Assembly: GCF_028453695.1 (NCBI RefSeq) | Contig: NC_135775.1 | Coordinates: 4,464,001-4,528,000 of the forward strand | Direction of reading: 5' to 3' | DNA: 64,000 nt | From: Augochlora pura | Lineage: Eukaryota > Arthropoda > Insecta > Hymenoptera > Halictidae | Shown here: positions 1 through 11,999 of the stretch, one piece after another | How positions within the stretch are numbered: the stretch's first letter is position 1 | Layout of the letters: every line of letters begins with the position of its first letter | Program-made: the position numbers and the translations under genes | The notes under the pieces: generated by a model | Told to the model about the DNA's origin: nothing | What the model saw: only the letters and a program-made list of their open reading frames with translations | Databases searched by the model: none

Positions 1-132
1 GGACACCTTGTATAACACGTACATATACATAAGCACGTAATAATTTGACAAAATCTTGTATCGTTACACGAGGATATTAAACTTTTCATTTTTGTTCCGC
101 GTGACCGCACTGCGCGTCGTTACGCGCGGCCA

Positions 133-190
133 CTTCCTCTTCCTCTCTCCTTCTCTCTCTCTCTCTCTCTTCTCTCCTTCCTTTTCCACC
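133..190. repeat. Pyrimidine tract with (CT)n core
   Basis: This is a CT/TC-rich simple repeat, almost pure pyrimidine on the plus strand, with about ten uninterrupted CT units in the centre. Confidence 0.85.
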
Positions 191-1723
191 TCGACAATCA
201 ATTCTTTAAAGATATTCGACAGTTTCCAAGGCACAATGAGCGTAGGCTTTACCTGATCAACGGTTTTGATAAACGACCGATCGCGATTAGATACCGAGAT
301 TAAAGCTATCTCGTCGGAGCTTCGCAGAACTTTGCAACACGCTCTTTTCGCGAGCTTAACCGCGGGTATAAACTATGGGAATCCCGTGGGTATAGATTAT
401 CGCACGTGATAACACGACGACCATAATTTCAATAGATGTCGGCCTGGCGAAGCCGGCGTTGGCGTAATGCATGGTTTATCAATTACGATTCAGTATTACA
501 GAGTTCGACGGTGCCTCGCGCTAAATACGCAACAGACGGCCTTACAATCCCCTGCGATCGGGCGTTTTGTCGTTTATTCTGCGATCGTAACTTCCTCGTC
601 GGTGCACGGTCTTGCGAAGTATTTTATTCCGTGGTTTAATTCTAATTTGCTGAGTAGATTTTGCCTTAGGGTATAATAGGGTAGTGGCGTAGGTTACTGT
701 GGGATGACTGACCAATTACTGTGCTCTTGGTTTATTTGTAAGAGTAGTTAACTTCATGTTTAGCAAGTAGAATGTATTAGTTAAGTTTTGTTTAATTTTA
801 TTGTGATTATTTTTTAGTATAAAGATTTGATACTTTCATTTTATTTGTTTTTAAAGAAAAATATTTAATACGGTTTTTTGAGCCTTTCATTTTGCTTATT
901 TCTGAATAAAGAGTGTTGAGTTAATTATGCCAGGAAACACACAGAAGGCCCAGCATGTTTACTAATATTTACTAATTTACTAAACGATGACAATAAATAT
1001 TAAAGTTTGTTGCTATTCGAAGTAACTTATGTTTTTCAACTTTTTTAACAGGGCTTGGAATAAAAATTTAAAAAATGCATTCCATAGTTATTTTATACGA
1101 AAGATGTGAAAATTATATATTCCTAGTTGAAATTCAGAAAATACAATTTTCCCTATCTCTAATTATTCACAACACTGTCAAAGTCGACAAGTAAATAAAA
1201 AAATTAGTAAAAAAAGAGTCACTTATTTCCTTCTGTCTCTCTAAATAACAATAAAATATAACGAAATTATTATAAAGTAGACTATCCCCTCCATCATCTC
1301 CACAAAATTCAAGTCACTTATCCAAGTTTAAAAACAGTCACGCCATTTTGCAAGTATCCTCAAGTACATCGCCGCGACCGTATAACCGAGAGAAGTCCGA
1401 GACGCCGAAACGGAAACAGCCAGAGCAACATTCGATTCACAGGGGTCCGTGTAAACGAGGACAAGATCCAGTTCGGTAGAGTCGATTTCGTGGAAAACCG
1501 TTCAAAGATGTTGAAATCGTGTAACAATCGTCGAAGTTCGGGGCATGCTCGACTGGAACGATACCGAGAGTCGAGACAATTTACACAGAGAGCCGTCGAG
1601 GCGAAGCGTCGAAGAAGCATCCCGTGCGCGTATCCCGAGGAGGATCGTGCAGGTATATCTGCGCGCGAGGTAACGGAAAATCGAGTAGTCCTCGGGAAAT
1701 AAAGATGGAATTGAATGCGGTGT

Positions 1724-1724
<1 letters not shown>

Positions 1725-1758
<34 letters not shown>
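1725..1758. repeat. (GA)n microsatellite
   Basis: About 17 uninterrupted GA dinucleotides. It creates the spurious Ser/Leu-rich open frames on the opposite strand. Confidence 0.95.
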
Positions 1759-1763
<5 letters not shown>

Positions 1764-2197
1764 AATGCGGCCTGGGTCCGTTCTCGTTGGAGGAGCACGG
1801 GGGATCAAATCGCAGCCACCCTTGCGCCGCCATTTCCCGGACATGGACGCGTAGCTATGCCACTTTTGATACGGTTCCGCCTGGGCAAGGACCTCTCGAC
1901 CCTGCCTCGGGTCGAGGCAGAGCTGGAGGGTCGTCGTGAGCGACCAGCTGGCAAAGACCTTTCGCTTTACGTTCTTTCAGAGTGTGCACGTGCACGTTCA
2001 ACGTGCTCGCGAATACAGGGCTTGACGCGTCGGCGTGATATCGCATAAACGTGCGTTCTACGGGGCACCGTAGCGTCGGCCACGGCACGCCATAGAGCAG
2101 CACCGGCCACCACCGGGGCACCGGTTTCTATCGAAATCGGAAGAAGCCACGTTGGTCTCGCGAGCGAGGGAGCGCGAGCGCGATCTCCGGCCTCGAC

Positions 2198-2247
2198 CTC
2201 TCTCTCTCACTCTCTCTCACTCATACTCTCTCTCTCTCTCTCTCTTC
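2198..2247. repeat. (CT)n microsatellite, interrupted
   Basis: CT dinucleotides interrupted by a few CAC and ATA triplets. Simple-sequence DNA inside intron 2. Confidence 0.9.
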
Positions 2248-5200
2248 TGCCACGGGTTCGCCCTTCCGCATACTTCCTCGAGCCGGGCGCCGATATTTCA
2301 CTTGGCTAATGGATTGAAATACCTTAAACTGTTGTCCCTTCTATCGTAGCCCGTAATTACCGGACGAACGTGAAATAAGGCCTTTCCCGCGCGTTCAACC
2401 GTATCAGACCCGGCCACGGGACGTCTAATGGGCCCCGTTGTTGCGGCTCGTTTCCAGCCGACGCATTGTTGCTTGTCACGATTATGACGCGGTTGTTTAT
2501 TAATTAACCTTTATGCAAGCAAGCCCGGCGCACGTACGACCGGGCCGGGCTCTCAGCGCCACGGCACCCGCTGCCGCCTTCTGCCTTCTGCCTGCTTGTG
2601 CCTGCCTCCTGCTTAGCAGACACTTCATAACGGTTCGCGGCGTTCTTCGCCAACACTCTCCGCAACGGTGACTCGTTAATTCCTTCGCGGAAACAGGATG
2701 CTAACTATCTTTTCGATCGCCGGCCTGCCGAGCCGATTCTGAAATTCTACGCCGCCGGTTTTTGTATTCGAATCATCCTATCGCCGCCGAATTCACGCGA
2801 CGAGGGAACGCCGCGCGACTGTTTCCGGAGTCACACTGTCTTCCTGGTTCAACGCCGGGGGCAAGGTCGAGACAACGGATTTCACATCTTTGTGTGATAA
2901 CTGCTGGAGTGGGGGGAGAGGTCGACATGTTCCTGCTTTGAAATATTACTGGTACTGGGTTTCAGGTGTTTGCGCCAAGTAAAAGTTATTTTAAAAAATT
3001 GCAATGAAAATTAGGTGAATTTTAGTTGAAGACCTTTTTGTATAGTAAAAGTGAATTTTAAAAAATGTTAAAAAATAATCGGATGTTCGTGCAAAGTATA
3101 ATTTACTTTAAAAGATCGCAGCAAAGATGAGTTCAAAGAGAACTCCTGTATTTCTATAGTAATTTCAGTACAATAAAAATAATATGTAAACACTTAAATA
3201 ATCAATTAAATAATGTCATCTCCCTATTTTTATTATAAATGAGTACAACCTAGTCTCAATGATCGTCAACATCGTCGTTCGAACGAACATTATCTTACAC
3301 TATTAACCATCCAGGGATCGGCATTTCTGACATGTCCTTCTACGAATAATAAATCGCACACAATTATAACCTCCCCCCCTGTGTCCGTTCGGAATGTTCG
3401 AATTTTTGGCAAGGACATTTTTCTGGCGGCTGACGTGCGCGGTTTTTGAACTACCGGAGCCCTGCAGATATTTCTTTTGCTATCTACACAGTCTGCCTGA
3501 CGTTATCGCTATGAAAAATAACATTTTTGTTGTTGTTGTTATGGATAGCGATCGTTCTCCAGCTCCGCGGAGACTTTTATGGTCGATTTTATCCAGCGCT
3601 GATCACGTTAATGGCGTTTTTATCGTTGGTCTTAAGCAGACCGCGCAGATTTCACGGTTCTCTGACGAAAATTAATCGGATACGAACCGAGAAACACATC
3701 CGGAGAATTTAGAACGATGTTCTTTGCGCAGAGACGAGCAGTGTATACAATGTTCGTCTTTATGAGCAGGTAGTGGAACCTTCGGTGAATTATTTGCTAT
3801 GCAATGAGCTGTTTATTGTATATGTAACTAACCAGGTCCGTAACAATTTGAGTATTTATGTGGCGAGATAATCGAGGAAATCTTAGCTACCGAATGTACA
3901 GTTATCTGGGAGCTAACGAAGGTGATCGAATTACTTAATCAGCAAGGTAGAAGCAGTATAGATAGCAAAATTTTACACGTCTGAGTCGATGAAGATTTCT
4001 TTTAAAAATTATCCTTTGTCGTGACAATTTAGACGAATTGTTTCTTTAATTTGAATTTTATTTCATTCGCGAAGATTAAAAGTTTTAGAGAAACAATGGA
4101 TTTAAGGTGAATAATTATTATGAGAGACAATGTTCCTTCGAGATTGAAGGCTATACAATTATGCATTTATAGATTATATATACAGTATTTATTTAAGCTA
4201 TATAGACAGTACATATTTAAAAAATTGCTAACGAAATAAGAAAGAGTTGCAGTCAAAATATAATTGACGGTAAATCGTGCGTCAACAATTCAAATAAATC
4301 TCCATCGATCCATGGATTTAGGTTCCCGCCGGATCAGTCGCGACATACAATTTCCTCTCACCATATACATACATCTCCACCAGCGCGATATTATAACATT
4401 TCGCCGTAGCAGTAACCCGGCGCGAGCCATGAATGTTGAAAAAGTTAAGTGGTATTTACGCGTGCCTCTGTACACTATCCGTGGTGTGACTGCGGGAGTC
4501 TCGACGCCGGCCAGAGCCCCCCTCGGGTGTCCTGTTTATTCAGCTTCCTACTCCATTCCCGCTCGCTCGCTCGCGCGAGCTAAATATTTACGGGACGAAA
4601 AAATTGCAGGCGCGTCCCGATAAAGGGAATCGAAGATGCGTCGTTTCCGTCCTCGCGCCAAGAGGAGAATTCGCACGCCCACGTAAACAGAAAAATCCGG
4701 GGTTCCGGCAAAGTGGTCCGATGGCGTATAATTGAAAACTGCCTGGTGTATCCCCTTTGTTCGTTCAATCTCTCTCTACACCACCCCCTCTCTTTTTCGT
4801 CGTCGGTTCGCCGCCGTGGCGCGCGGTTGTTTCTAATCGACTTCAAAAACACTTCATCCGCCGCCTGCCGGAAATGTTTGCAGTGCACAGAGAGCCGGCA
4901 CGTCGCTTCGTGTCTTCGTTCGTGGGAGTACCGAGATGACGGGATGAATAAATCAACAACGAGCCCGGGCACAAAGTCTTCGGGGAGAGATATTACGCCG
5001 GCTGTGGAACGGCAATTATTATGCTTCGCAGACAACGGATCATCGAAACGGGCCCGTTGCCGGCGCGGCGACGATCTATCGCGATGCGTTGTCGCTTTCT
5101 GTACGCGGAATTCGTGGCGGGAGATACATACTGTGTTCGAATGCGATGATACGGATGCTTAGGGTTGCGGAGCCGCTTACTGTGGGCTCGACGATTTACT

Positions 5201-5455
5201 GTATAATTATCGAACATAAGAGACTAGATTTTTTTATTGACAAATTAACGAAATATTAGGATAAAATAATTCGAGAATAAACGAGGCGGAAGAATTTAAA
5301 AATTCAAGAACAAATAAAATAAGAGAATCCACCAAATCGAGGATATAAAAATATGTAACATAAAAATGAAATTAGCTTTCATATCTTCTTTATACATTGC
5401 TTCTTGCAACCATTCAACTACTATTTGAAACACTGTCCATTTTCATCAACGAATT

Positions 5456-5692
5456 ACAGGACAGTAATCTTGCTTCTTAACTCTTTTGCAAGATATTAAT
5501 CTTGCTTCTTGACTCTTATACAAGATATTAACCATGCTTTTTGATTCTTATACAAGATATTAATCTTGCTTTTTGATTCTTATAGAAGATATTAATCTTG
5601 CTTTTCTGATTTTATTACAAGATATTAATCTTGCTTCTTGATTCTATCGCAAGATATTAATCTCGCATCTTCATTCTTTCGCAAGATATTCT
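5456..5692. repeat. Tandem repeat, about 35-bp unit, about 7 copies
   Basis: Successive units contain CAAGATATTAATCTTGCTTC followed by a TGATTCTTAT-like spacer. Copies differ at several positions and drift in length. AAGATATTAATCTT is itself a near-palindrome, so each unit could form a short stem. Confidence 0.9.
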
Positions 5693-7030
5693 CCTACTTC
5701 GACGTAGATGATTCACCCTGTATAGTACACGTTTCGGTACACATCCATCACAGACAGTGGAGAAAGAGGGGCGACGAAGAAAGAGGAGCAGAAAAGGAGG
5801 CTGTTCTCGCGGGGCCCCGCAGGATTATTATAAATTTCCCCGTCGTCCGTCGGACGCGCGGGCGAAAAATAACGCGTGGCTAAGGCGATGATAAGTGAGT
5901 ACCAAAGCGTAAACTAAGCAAAAGCATAGTAAATCCTTTCGACCGTGAACGGAAACGACGTCGCAAATAGCCCGCGTAAGCTTTAAAGCCCGCGTTAAAC
6001 AACGAGACGCGGTGCGCGCGACAAGCCGCGACACGCCTACGGACCGCTCGCGCGCGTAGAAACGCCGCGATTTTTCCCCCGATTTTAACAGATTCCCGGC
6101 AAACACCTGTAATGACAACGTGTCTCCGGTATACACCCTTTACACTTTATGTCATCCGATTACCGAGTCGTTGGCGCCGTCGGCGCCGGGGACAGCAAAG
6201 GACCAACAGAGGAGAGACGGCAGCCGAACGAGCCCCGAGAGCTGTATTTACGGCGATACGAGCACGTCCCCGCGAGAAGACACCATGGAAATTCCCGGCG
6301 ATTATCTCGCGCGCGAATTAGAACGCGCGGGAACACGCGAGCCGTCCGTTGCGACGTGCCCGGGAAAATATCGTCGCCGCGACGTTCTCTGTTACGCGCG
6401 TCTACTCGATCGTCTCCGTGGCTGCTCGATGACGCGGACGTAATTAGGACGGCTCGGAGAACCGAGGCGCGAGCCGGGAATATCGTCGAAGCCGGGGGGC
6501 GGAGTCGTCGGAGCCGTCGAATTCGGCGACCGTCGACAAAATATTTAAATGGGGGATCTCGACGGTGTTCGGGCGCGCCGGTCCCGGAATCGCGGGAATA
6601 GCCGGCGTCCCGTGAAACGACAAACATACGAGGAATCAAGGTGGCCCAGAGCTATTTCTCTGCAACTTTTCCAGAAGGATGGCTCGTTCCCTTTGGTGTT
6701 CCAGCTCGCATGAAACGTCGGAGACGGCCGCTTCATGACCGAGAAACACTCGAAAGTCTATAGGAGCGTGATGTAACGTCCGCCCTCCCCCCCCCTATCC
6801 CGATCGAAGAATCCAATAACTGGAAAACGCACCGGAGCGTGTAGAGGTGCTTTCGATTCTCGGAGTCCTACTCGAGGGAGACGACGGGATGAAGGAGGAG
6901 GAGGAGGAGGGGACACACCGTGGTGTACGTCGATTCGTGACGAATCTCGGGGACGAGTGCGTCCGCCTTTTTCCATCGTCGGATATCGTGCCCCCGCGAC
7001 CAGAAAGAAAAAGAGATATAAGCTCGCCGG
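5693..7030. other. Non-coding (intron 2): GC- and CpG-rich stretch
   Basis: Frequent CGCG and no recognisable conserved protein in any frame. Overlapping open frames on both strands reflect the scarcity of AT-rich stop codons rather than coding. Confidence 0.55.
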
Positions 7031-7040
7031 AAAACGACTG

Positions 7041-7196
7041 TCTCTTGAATAGGGCTCTTCTCTCCTTCCGCCTCCTTCTCTCTTCCTCTCTCTTCAACTC
7101 TCTTTGGTTTTCTCTTCCTCCCTCTTCCACTGTCTTTGGTTTTCTTTTTCTCTCTTTTCCACTCTCTTCCTCACTCTTTCTCACTCACTCTCACTC

Positions 7197-7237
<41 letters not shown>

Positions 7238-7250
7238 GTCTCTTCTTCTA
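7041..7250. repeat. Long pyrimidine-rich low-complexity tract with (CT)n core
   Basis: About 200 bases are strongly pyrimidine-biased on the plus strand, with CTCTTT/TTCCT runs followed by (CT)n from about 7199 to 7230. It lies about 100 bases downstream of the exon 2 donor in the sense of the minus-strand gene. Confidence 0.85.
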
Positions 7251-7355
7251 CCGCGTTCTCAGTCCTTTCGATCCTCTCCTATCGTTCTCATATACACGCG
7301 TGTGCACGTACACCGACGAAACGAAAAATAGCCATGTGTGCGGAGCACTACTCAC

Positions 7356-7557
7356 CGGCACAGGAAGTCCCTCTCGCCTAAACAGAGCTCCAGACAGTGC
7401 TGCCGCGAAGAGGCGGTCATCGTTCTGCGCGTGTGCCCCTGCAACCGATGTCCTTGCACCCTGTCGATGCACCAAGCACGCTCGCATGGCTTCACGGCCA
7501 AGCAGCTCTTCTGGGCGTAGATGGTGAACACCGGGAACTGCGACTGCGACAGCGCAC
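7356..7557 (-). CDS. Secreted PAN/Apple-domain protein, coding exon 2 (end of PAN domain 1, start of PAN domain 2)
   Basis: This 202-bp exon continues the frame of the exon at 41288-40913: the single G left over there plus GT here makes a Gly codon. The acceptor is a strong pyrimidine tract ending TTTCAG/GTGCGC, and the donor is TGCCG/GTGAGT (phase 2). It encodes residues 127-192 in the combined numbering. FPVFTIYAQKSC supplies the sixth cysteine (Cys144) that closes PAN domain 1. CERAWCIDRVQGHRL then opens a second PAN domain with Cys150, Cys155, Cys180, Cys184 and Cys192 (CLELCLGERDFLC). The seamless join of cysteine pattern and phase suggests no exon is missing between the two. The remainder of the second PAN domain and any ZP domain must lie left of the window, because no matching exon is visible in 1-7355. 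Confidence 0.9.
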
Positions 7558-7830
7558 CTGAAACGAGAAACGAGCAACGCGAATTAACGCACGGTCGGGA
7601 CATCTTCCGGATCTCGTTACGATTTTTAACCCCTTAACTGCTATTAACGATCTGTCGGATCGCTGTTCATTCGCTACGATTGGATACAATTTAATGAGTA
7701 TCATTTTTATTATTATTGGATACAATGTAATGAATATAATTTTTTAAAAATTGATACAGAATTTAGTTATTGCGGTAATGAATTTAAATAGTTAGAATGA
7801 TGTCGAGTGAAAAATATTGAAGTATTGTTG
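7558..7830. other. Intron 1, exon 2-proximal end
   Basis: The first bases (7558 upward) are the polypyrimidine tract and AG of the exon 2 acceptor on the minus strand. After that it is AT-rich with no further feature seen. Confidence 0.6.
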
Positions 7831-7945
7831 AGTAGATGGTATGCTATATTTGAATATATTTGAGGAGGTTATTTTTAAGCATATTTGAGTATATTTGAGG
7901 GGGTTATTTTTAAGTATATTTGAGTATATTTGAGGGGGTTAGAAA
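7831..7945. repeat. Tandem repeat of TATATTTGAG/GGGGGTTATTTTTAAG-type units, about 3 copies
   Basis: Units of about 37 bases contain ATATTTGAGTATATTTGAGG followed by GGTTATTTTTAAG. The last copies are almost identical, suggesting recent expansion. Confidence 0.85.
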
Positions 7946-8563
7946 CAGTGACATTTCTGAAAATATTTATCTTCCAATATCTCAAAATGCAATCCATCAA
8001 AAATGTCCAGAAAACAATTGCAATGAATTCCAAAATTCTTATAAATTACTTATTAAATTACATACAATTTCCTTATAAATTATCTCATAAATTATTTCTA
8101 AATGTCTCTAAATGTCTCTAAATTACTCCTAAACTATCTTAAAATATGAACAATTTCTACGAAGAAGACTAGACGATCGCGACATCGAATGAAAATATTT
8201 TTCGTCGAATCAAACAGCGCACGGTTCCACAGAATTTCCCAATTCCCCTTCGATGCATTTCGAGGTGTCTTTCCGCTGGGGTCGGCCGTTTCGTGAACCA
8301 ATATCGGCTGCGAATGTCGCGGCGACTCATTGAAGCGGCGTCGAGGCTGACGCTGATCAATGCTTACTATTCTCCGGGGCGAGCGAAAGTAACGCAGGGG
8401 AGGGCGGCTCGTTATTCTTGGCCCTGTCGATCACTGGCTTGGAGGGGTCGTTAAGTGGCGGAATAATTTCGCCCGCCCTAATGTCGTTGCCGCGTCATCT
8501 CCCTTTGCGAAATCATAATTAATCTCGGCGGGCGCGATGCGCCGCGCGTAGAGCAGTCGCGCG

Positions 8564-8565
<2 letters not shown>

Positions 8566-8598
<33 letters not shown>
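8566..8598. repeat. (GA)n microsatellite
   Basis: About 16 uninterrupted AG/GA dinucleotides within a GC-rich stretch. Confidence 0.95.
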
Positions 8599-8599
<1 letters not shown>

Positions 8600-9466
8600 A
8601 AGGAAGCAGCGGCTGGTTTTCGATCGTGATTCGTTGGAAAGTTTTCTACCGCGAAAGACGTGACGGGAGGGACAGGTAACGAGGCGACGGTGCGGCCGTG
8701 GTACGTCGCCGTGACGGAATACCGATCGGGCCAGGAGGCGTTAAAGACGTTCAATTTACCGCGGGGTGGAAGGCTTGCCGGGTGCTTTCGCGAGCCTAAT
8801 GCCTGTAAACTAATTTAACGAGCGAAGGGCGCGCTCGCGCGACCATGATCACGGTCATGATCGCGGCGGCGGCGGCGGCCGTGATCGCGACCGCGAGATC
8901 CCGAGACCGCAGCCGAGAAAACGTACGGGCAACCCCCCTTCCCTCCCCCCCCCCGTTCCTTTTGCGGCTTCGACGCGATCCGTGATGCGGAATTTTTCGC
9001 GGAACGCCGGACAGTAGGAAGATGTTCCTCGTTACGGGCCGAGGGGTAGGCGCATTACAGTAATCAGCGGTCACTTCCGGGGGCCTACATGTAGGAAACA
9101 AGTACCACTTACTCGTTATAATGGTACCGCATTACAAGATAATGGAGCATCGTCGGATTGTAAGCACTTCGCAGGTACGAATAGAATTTTATCGGAAGAC
9201 TGAACAGCTTCCTCCCGTGCCTCCCGTATTGTCCGGGATACCACTGTTTGCCTTTTATTAGACGCTACACCGTCATTCTGTTCGCCGCGCCTCGCCACCG
9301 TCTTCTGCCCGCGTCTATACGACCGCAGCGAACTTTTTACACCATTTTACGCCGCTATTCGACCGTTAATTAAACGTGCCGAATACGTTATTTCCGTTTT
9401 ACGAGCGACTCGACGGAAATCGTTCTATTTTTGCGATTCGCGCGGCGATGCTGCTTTCGAACGAAA

Positions 9467-9566
9467 NNNNNNNNNNNNNNNNNNNNNNNNNNNNNNNNNN
9501 NNNNNNNNNNNNNNNNNNNNNNNNNNNNNNNNNNNNNNNNNNNNNNNNNNNNNNNNNNNNNNNNNN
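9467..9566. other. Assembly gap of exactly 100 N
   Basis: The run is exactly 100 N, the conventional length for a gap of unknown size. It lies in intron 1 about 1.9 kb from exon 2. The true intron length is therefore uncertain, but the two PAN exons on either side join in frame, which supports the order and orientation of the flanking contigs. Confidence 0.99.
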
Positions 9567-11240
9567 TATTCGCGGCGTCGGTGCTACAGGAAAAGGGAAG
9601 CTCGTTGCTGCGCACGACGCACGAATAAGAAAAGTTTCCCCGGTTGAACCAACGCCAGGCGTTTTCAATCGCGCGGCGGGCTGCCTCTCTTTTTCGCCGC
9701 GCCTTCTTGTCTGCTCGGCAGACAGTGATGCAATTCGAGAAATTGAATGCATTTGTACTTCTAACGTACCAAACCCCCTCGACTGTCTCGGCCGTGTCGC
9801 ACTCTCGTCACGACCACTCCCCCCCTTTTCTTCGCCCCTTTCTCCACGTTCACGGACGAGCCACAAATTCGCAAACCGCGGCAGCGCGCCTCTTCGGAAA
9901 TTTTACTTTCAAAAACGCCTTGACACTCGCACACCCCCGCATTTCGTATTCCGGCGAATTATTTCGGCACGTCCGGCTCCACGGAGAACAGCTGCGAAAA
10001 TTCGTTGCTTTTCGTTCGCGAGAATTTCGGCACTTTTCGCGAGAATTTTAGGTTATCTTCGTGACGCAACGATCTTGTAGGATTTTCGGGGCGTAGCTGG
10101 GCCGTTTGAAAAATTTAACGATCGTCGCATTTATTGTTCCAACGAATGAAACACACTTTTGATCAATCTGCTCGCTTAATCCTTTCCTGTATCACTTTGC
10201 AGCGGGCGCCGATTTTGTCCTCTTTTTTATTCAGCATTCCGCTTTTTTGGTTTACCGCGTGTATAGGATTGCATGGCACAGTGCGGTTGTTTTACTTTTT
10301 TTTTCGTTCGGCTCCTTTGTTGCTTCGTCTCGTCTTTGTATTAATTTTTGTGTGATTCGATGATTATTTATAGAACCGGAAATGTAAGAGAAAGAATCGA
10401 CTGTTGTATATTACGTTAGATGAATTAGAGTTTACGTTATTTAAGTTTTTATTAATTTTTTAATTTAGGTATTTAATATTTTAATATTTAGTATTTTAAT
10501 ATTTAATATTTTTATATTTTTGTGGCGAGAGATTGTTATTTGTATTGCGTTAATTTTAGGGGATTACGAGAATATACAATTAATGGAATCGCTCAATTAA
10601 TTCGTCTCCTCTCCGATTTCTGATATCGCTCGTGAAATGGTTGAACAATAACGATATTGTTTCAAAAACAGGTAACTTTAATGAGCGCTTCGGTAAGGTT
10701 GCCCGAGAATTCCGTGCCTAATAGAGATTGACGCACCGTAATCTCATCCTTAAGGGCAATGGGCGGCGGTACAAGAACCACCGTAACGGTTTCAGAATTA
10801 ACGGACCCGTTTCCTTTAATTAGGGTCCTTTAGGGCGACCCTGTGTTGCATACCTGACCGCTCAAAGAGCCGAGTACAATCAAGATGTATATAAAGCACT
10901 GCCGGCACAACCTGTAAAAACCCAAAGAGCAGACATGTTTGTTCTCCTTCTTGCTTTACGGTTGTTATTAGAGACCGCGCTCTTCGTGCGTTCCCTTTTT
11001 TTTCCCCCAGAAGACGGCATGCATCAAGAGCAGAGACCTCGACAAAAATTTCATTCGCAAACAGATTTCATAATCTTTGCGTGAACGTTCGCTGAACTTG
11101 TTCCGCGCCGAATTAGTTCTCGCAGTAAATGTAATGAAGCGTAAATAAAATGGATTTAACGCGCGAATCGCTGCTTCACGTTTAACGATACTAATCTTGT
11201 ATGGGAGATGAAATTTTCGAAATTAGAATTTTTGTGGCTA
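9567..11240. other. Non-coding intron 1 sequence right of the gap
   Basis: GC-moderate to 10,350, AT-rich 10,360-10,620, then mixed. A TATATAAAG string occurs at about 10,888, but nothing downstream looks like a gene, so I do not call a promoter. Confidence 0.5.
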
Positions 11241-11242
11241 AC

Positions 11243-11415
11243 TGTACTCCTGATAATTTTATTTTCTATGTAAAAATTTATGATTCGTATACTTTTGGTA
11301 ATTGAAATATTAATTCATGTTATAGACTAGTACTCTCAATAATTTTATTTTATATATAAAAATTTATAATTCATATAATTTCAGTGCTTGAAATATTAAT
11401 TTATGTTACAGACTA
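11243..11415. repeat. Tandem duplication, about 85-bp unit, 2 copies
   Basis: Two adjacent copies contain ATAATTTTATTTT, then ...AAAAATTTATAATTC..., then GAAATATTAATT(C/T)ATGTTA(T/C)AGACTA. They differ by scattered substitutions. Confidence 0.8.
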
Positions 11416-11599
11416 TTATGACAATTAATCTTACAATAACCTTGGCAATTGAGAAAACTATTTTCTTAATTTCTTTAACAATTATCTACTATCACGAGAA
11501 TGATAAAACGATTGATACAGGAAGTCTACATGCGTTAAAGAAATATATTCGTACACCGTTGTGTACGAAAATGTTTCCTCTACTTAGGCGAAGCACTCT

Positions 11600-11965
11600 C
11601 AGCGCCTAGTTTCACTTCTACCTGGCAATAATGCGATAGTTAAAGGACAGTGAGAACGCCGCAGCAGGAGCAATAGCTCCGCAGTATCCCGCGATAGCCC
11701 ACATTAGGAAACAATGCCTTATTACTGCAACCTCGACTGACTCCCAACAAGTAGAAACAGCCAACAATGCACAGACAAGCCTGGCGAAATGGCATTCAGC
11801 ATCGGGCAACCAAAACAAACGTTCTGATTCCATCTTGCATATAGCGATTTCGGGACGAAAGAATGCCAATCATTGTATTCTTCCTCTCCTTGGTTCCCGA
11901 TTCCTCCTAAATTACCAATGCAGCCAACCGGCTGCTGCTCGCCGACCACCGACCATGTCTCACGT
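11600..11965. other. CpG-poor, CA/TG-rich island of unknown nature
   Basis: About 350 bases of intermediate GC lie between AT-rich flanks. They are poorer in CpG and richer in CA/TG than other GC-rich blocks here. Minus-strand open frames of 75-83 codons overlap it, but I recognise no domain and see no splice structure. It could be an old transposon fragment or a methylated unique segment. Confidence 0.3.
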
Positions 11966-11999
11966 GTGTTCCTTTGTAATACTTCGACGATCGAATATA

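Larger units (their letters stand above)
1..5455. other. Non-coding (intron 2): alternating GC-rich and AT-rich blocks
   Basis: No exon of the PAN gene and no other recognisable gene is visible. AT-rich blocks lie near 700-1330, 2940-3380 and 3900-4260; GC-rich, CpG-containing blocks lie near 1360-2900 and 4300-5200. Open frames here are short, often non-ATG, and have no recognisable domain. Confidence 0.6.

Noticed and set aside
1..7355. Third coding exon of the PAN gene (rest of the second PAN domain)
   Set aside because: None of the minus-strand frames in this interval continues the cysteine pattern, so the exon is presumed to lie outside the window.
6847..7527. 226-codon plus-strand frame, the second longest open frame
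   Set aside because: Half of it is the CT-repeat tract and the rest runs antisense over exon 2 of the PAN gene.
10880..10920. TATATAAAG as a core promoter
   Set aside because: No initiator, exon or coding sequence follows on either strand within a plausible distance.
11618..11949. Remnant of a retrotransposon reverse transcriptase or RNase H region
   Set aside because: I read all relevant frames and found no family motif, so I only list it as an unassigned island.
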